Assembly (NCBI GenBank): GCA_934725735.1
Contig: CAKVCP010000110.1
Coordinates: 1 to 7,205 of the forward strand
Direction of reading: 5' to 3'
From: an uncultured Thermoguttaceae bacterium
GTDB lineage: Bacteria; Planctomycetota; Planctomycetia; Pirellulales; Thermoguttaceae
DNA length: 7,205 bases
The notes beneath the pieces were generated by a model. The model made no database searches, was not told where the DNA came from, and saw only the letters and a program-made list of their open reading frames with translations. The translations under genes were made by a program, and so were the position numbers. Each line of letters opens with the position of its first letter. Positions within the stretch are counted from its first letter, which is position 1. Below, piece by piece: positions 5,688-7,205 of this stretch.

Positions 5688-6941
5688 TCATTCGCCAATC
5701 AAATCGTCGTCGGCGTCCAGAGCTTCATCGTCGTCAAATTCGACGTCTGAATCCTCTACGTTCTCGTCTTCTACGTTGACGTCAACGGAGTATTTAGTCG
5801 CCAGCGCGGTGATTTTGTCCGTCAAGTCTTTGATAATCGGCTTTTTGTCGGACCAGAATTGTTCGTCCATCTTCCAGACGACGGCGTTTCCTTCAACCGT
5901 AGTAGCGGAGCAAGCGCGCGTTAACTCTTCTACGGTGGAGAGAAGATCTTGCGCTTCTTCAACGGTTACGCCAAATTCGTTAAGATCTTCGTCAGAAAGG
6001 GCTTTCTCCGCGACCTGGGAGAGAGTTGAGAAGAATTTGTCAAGGACGTCGTTAGTCAATTTCTGCCATTCCGCGGTGGATTCCTCTGATTTCAGATACG
6101 TTTTCTGGACAATCTCTAATTGATCCAAATTGACAGACGTGGTTACATAGCGAACGTGTCCCTGAATTTTAGCGCCGAGTTCTCCAATGCTTTCGAGAGC
6201 GTCTGTGATTTCGTCGCCGAAGGGGGTCTCAGTCGCGTCGAGAAGACCGGAAATCTGAGCAACCGCATTCGTCACTTCTTCTTCGCTGATGACGGGAACG
6301 CTGACCGTCGCAATAACCGCGTCGGGATCAACTTGTTCAAAACCTTCCGTAAATTCAGCCCTTTCGAGTGTGTTGAGCTTCGTAAAGTGTTTCTTCACAT
6401 AAGCTTTGATTTCGTCTTCATCGACATTTTCGGTGGGCGTAATCATAACGAAGAAGAAGTTGTTTCGAACGAAACGATATTTGATAACGGAATTAGCCTG
6501 TTGGTTAATCGTTTTCATGACGTTTCTAACTTCGCTCAATTGATCCCCCGTAAGATCGCTTGTCGGGAACGCCAAATAGGGATAGGAGATTTCGGCAGGA
6601 TCATCCGATTTGTCTATTATTAAATAAAAATTACGGACGCCCGCGTCTTTAAGAGGTTGAACATACGTTTCGAGGTATTGTCCAAGAAATAACTTGACGA
6701 CTGGGACTGCTTGCTTCATTTCTTCCGCTTGATCGGCGTCGGGGACAAAGAGATCAAGCGCTGCGTTTGCGATTTTCTCCGCCTGCGACGTCAGCGTAGA
6801 GGCGTCCAATTGGTCGAGATTAACACGAGTGACTGAAGTGGTTTCCGGTTGTACAAGAGGGGCAAATTCTTGTGCTTTAATGGCTGACTGGAGCGCGAAA
6901 GACGATACAATCGCTAACGCGAAGAGAACGAGTCGTTTCAT
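5688..6941 (-). CDS. Secreted acidic protein of unknown function
   Basis: I do not recognise a named family in this 417-residue protein. Residues 1-23 are a clear Sec signal peptide (MKR, then a hydrophobic core, cleavage likely after Ile-Lys-Ala). The mature protein is acidic and ends in a tail (391-417) with 16 Asp or Glu in 27 residues. It has one cysteine (Cys344), so no disulfide within the chain, and no further membrane segment. The sequence VNLDQL occurs twice, at 40-45 and 270-275. Both halves alternate helices with hydrophobic strands such as NFYLIID (104-110), NNFFFVMIT (160-168) and NAVVWKMDE (352-360), suggesting a duplicated alpha/beta domain. A periplasmic or cell-surface location is inferred; the acidic tail might bind cations or a basic partner. 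The ATG at 6941 has AGGAG 7 bases upstream. It converges on the M16 gene and appears to be transcribed alone. Confidence 0.8.
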   Translation of the reverse strand: MKRLVLFALAIVSSFALQSAIKAQEFAPLVQPETTSVTRVNLDQLDASTLTSQAEKIANAALDLFVPDADQAEEMKQAVPVVKLFLGQYLETYVQPLKDAGVRNFYLIIDKSDDPAEISYPYLAFPTSDLTGDQLSEVRNVMKTINQQANSVIKYRFVRNNFFFVMITPTENVDEDEIKAYVKKHFTKLNTLERAEFTEGFEQVDPDAVIATVSVPVISEEEVTNAVAQISGLLDATETPFGDEITDALESIGELGAKIQGHVRYVTTSVNLDQLEIVQKTYLKSEESTAEWQKLTNDVLDKFFSTLSQVAEKALSDEDLNEFGVTVEEAQDLLSTVEELTRACSATTVEGNAVVWKMDEQFWSDKKPIIKDLTDKITALATKYSVDVNVEDENVEDSDVEFDDDEALDADDDLIGE

Positions 6942-7046
6942 AGAGTAACTCCTGGGTAGTGATGCGCGGGGGACTACAACCTCTTTCGGGCGTCCCCAAT
7001 CATTCAGGTACGGCGTTAAGTTTCCTAGTTGTTGAGGGATTTCTTA

Positions 7047-7104
7047 TCACCTATGGTAAGGGGGATTATTAAAAATTTCGTCACTCTGGTAAAGGGTGTT
7101 TTAT
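7047..7104 (+). repeat. Two imperfect direct repeats upstream of the secreted protein
   Basis: TCACCTATGGTAAGGGGG starts at 7047 and TCACTCTGGTAAAGGG starts at 7081; both go on into a T-rich stretch ending in TTAT or similar. The shared core is TCAC, 3-4 bases, TGGTAA, then G-rich. The cores are 33-34 bases apart, about three helical turns, so they could be a pair of regulator sites on one face of the DNA. Confidence 0.35.
7065..7093 (-). promoter_or_regulatory. Candidate promoter of the secreted acidic protein
   Basis: On the minus strand TTTACC (7093-7088, 4 of 6 matches) and AATAAT (7070-7065, 5 of 6) are separated by 17 bases. The leader would be about 115-120 bases. The -35 overlaps the second copy of the direct repeat described at 7047-7104. 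Confidence 0.35.
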
Positions 7105-7117
7105 CATGAAATGACAA

Positions 7118-7132
7118 TATTCTGCTAGAATA
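7118..7132. promoter_or_regulatory. Palindrome overlapping a rightward extended -10 element
   Basis: TATTCT-GCT-AGAATA is a perfect inverted repeat with 6-base arms. On the plus strand its right part contains TGCTAGAAT, an extended -10 element (TG, one base, then TAGAAT, 5 of 6). It could drive a gene beyond the right edge, with the palindrome as operator. No good -35 was seen. A second TATAAT on the plus strand at 7190-7195 also lacks a well-placed -35. Confidence 0.3.
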
Positions 7133-7205
7133 CGTAAAGGATGGTTGGGGGGTTATTTGGAATTGAGATCTCTTGTCCTGTTTTTTTTGTATAATGGCCT
7201 AAGAT

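Noticed and set aside
5644..6123. Plus-strand Ser/Thr-rich open frame of 159 codons
   Set aside because: It is the antisense image of the secreted protein, including its Asp/Glu-rich tail, whose codons read as Ser-rich on the other strand.
7141..7194. 17-codon open frame starting ATG near the right end
   Set aside because: AAAGG directly adjoins the start codon, too close to serve as a binding site, and the peptide has no recognisable features.

Overview
The window looks like ordinary chromosomal DNA of a free-living or gut-associated Gram-negative-type bacterium, most likely a planctomycete. The support is indirect. The EF-G-like GTPase carries a domain IV insertion that I associate with planctomycete paralogues. 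There are also two secreted proteins with Sec signal peptides, and a GH71/GH99-like protein of a type common in Planctomycetota and Lentisphaerota. No rRNA, tRNA, CRISPR array, insertion sequence or phage gene was seen, and there is no clear sign of recent transfer. Base composition and codon use look even across the genes.

Layout, left to right. Positions 1-1333 (minus) hold the first 444 residues of a secreted GH71/GH99-like glycoside hydrolase that runs off the left edge. A small thioredoxin (1376-1696, minus) lies 42 bases upstream of it and is probably co-transcribed. The gap at 1697-1806 holds a terminator and a sigma70-like promoter that are oddly interleaved. A 699-residue EF-G-like translational GTPase (1807-3906, minus) follows. 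A 412-base divergent intergenic region (3907-4318) separates it from an M16B zinc peptidase on the plus strand (4319-5548). The M16 gene converges on a secreted acidic protein of unknown function (5688-6941, minus). Between them sit two hairpins, one probably bidirectional and one specific to the plus strand. The last 264 bases (6942-7205) are non-coding and hold the control region of the secreted protein, plus possible signals for a gene beyond the right edge.

How the genes relate: no pathway is evident. Thioredoxin and the hydrolase may form a two-gene unit. The EF-G-like protein, the peptidase and the secreted acidic protein each appear to have their own promoter. All five starts have a Shine-Dalgarno sequence 7-8 bases from the start codon (AGGAG, AAGGA or AAAGAG), which fixes the starts of the thioredoxin and M16 genes downstream of the longest open frame. 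I found no convincing evidence of a new multi-gene system. The best leads are the interleaved promoter and terminator before thioredoxin, the two-part secreted acidic protein, and the regulatory repeats in the two long intergenic regions.
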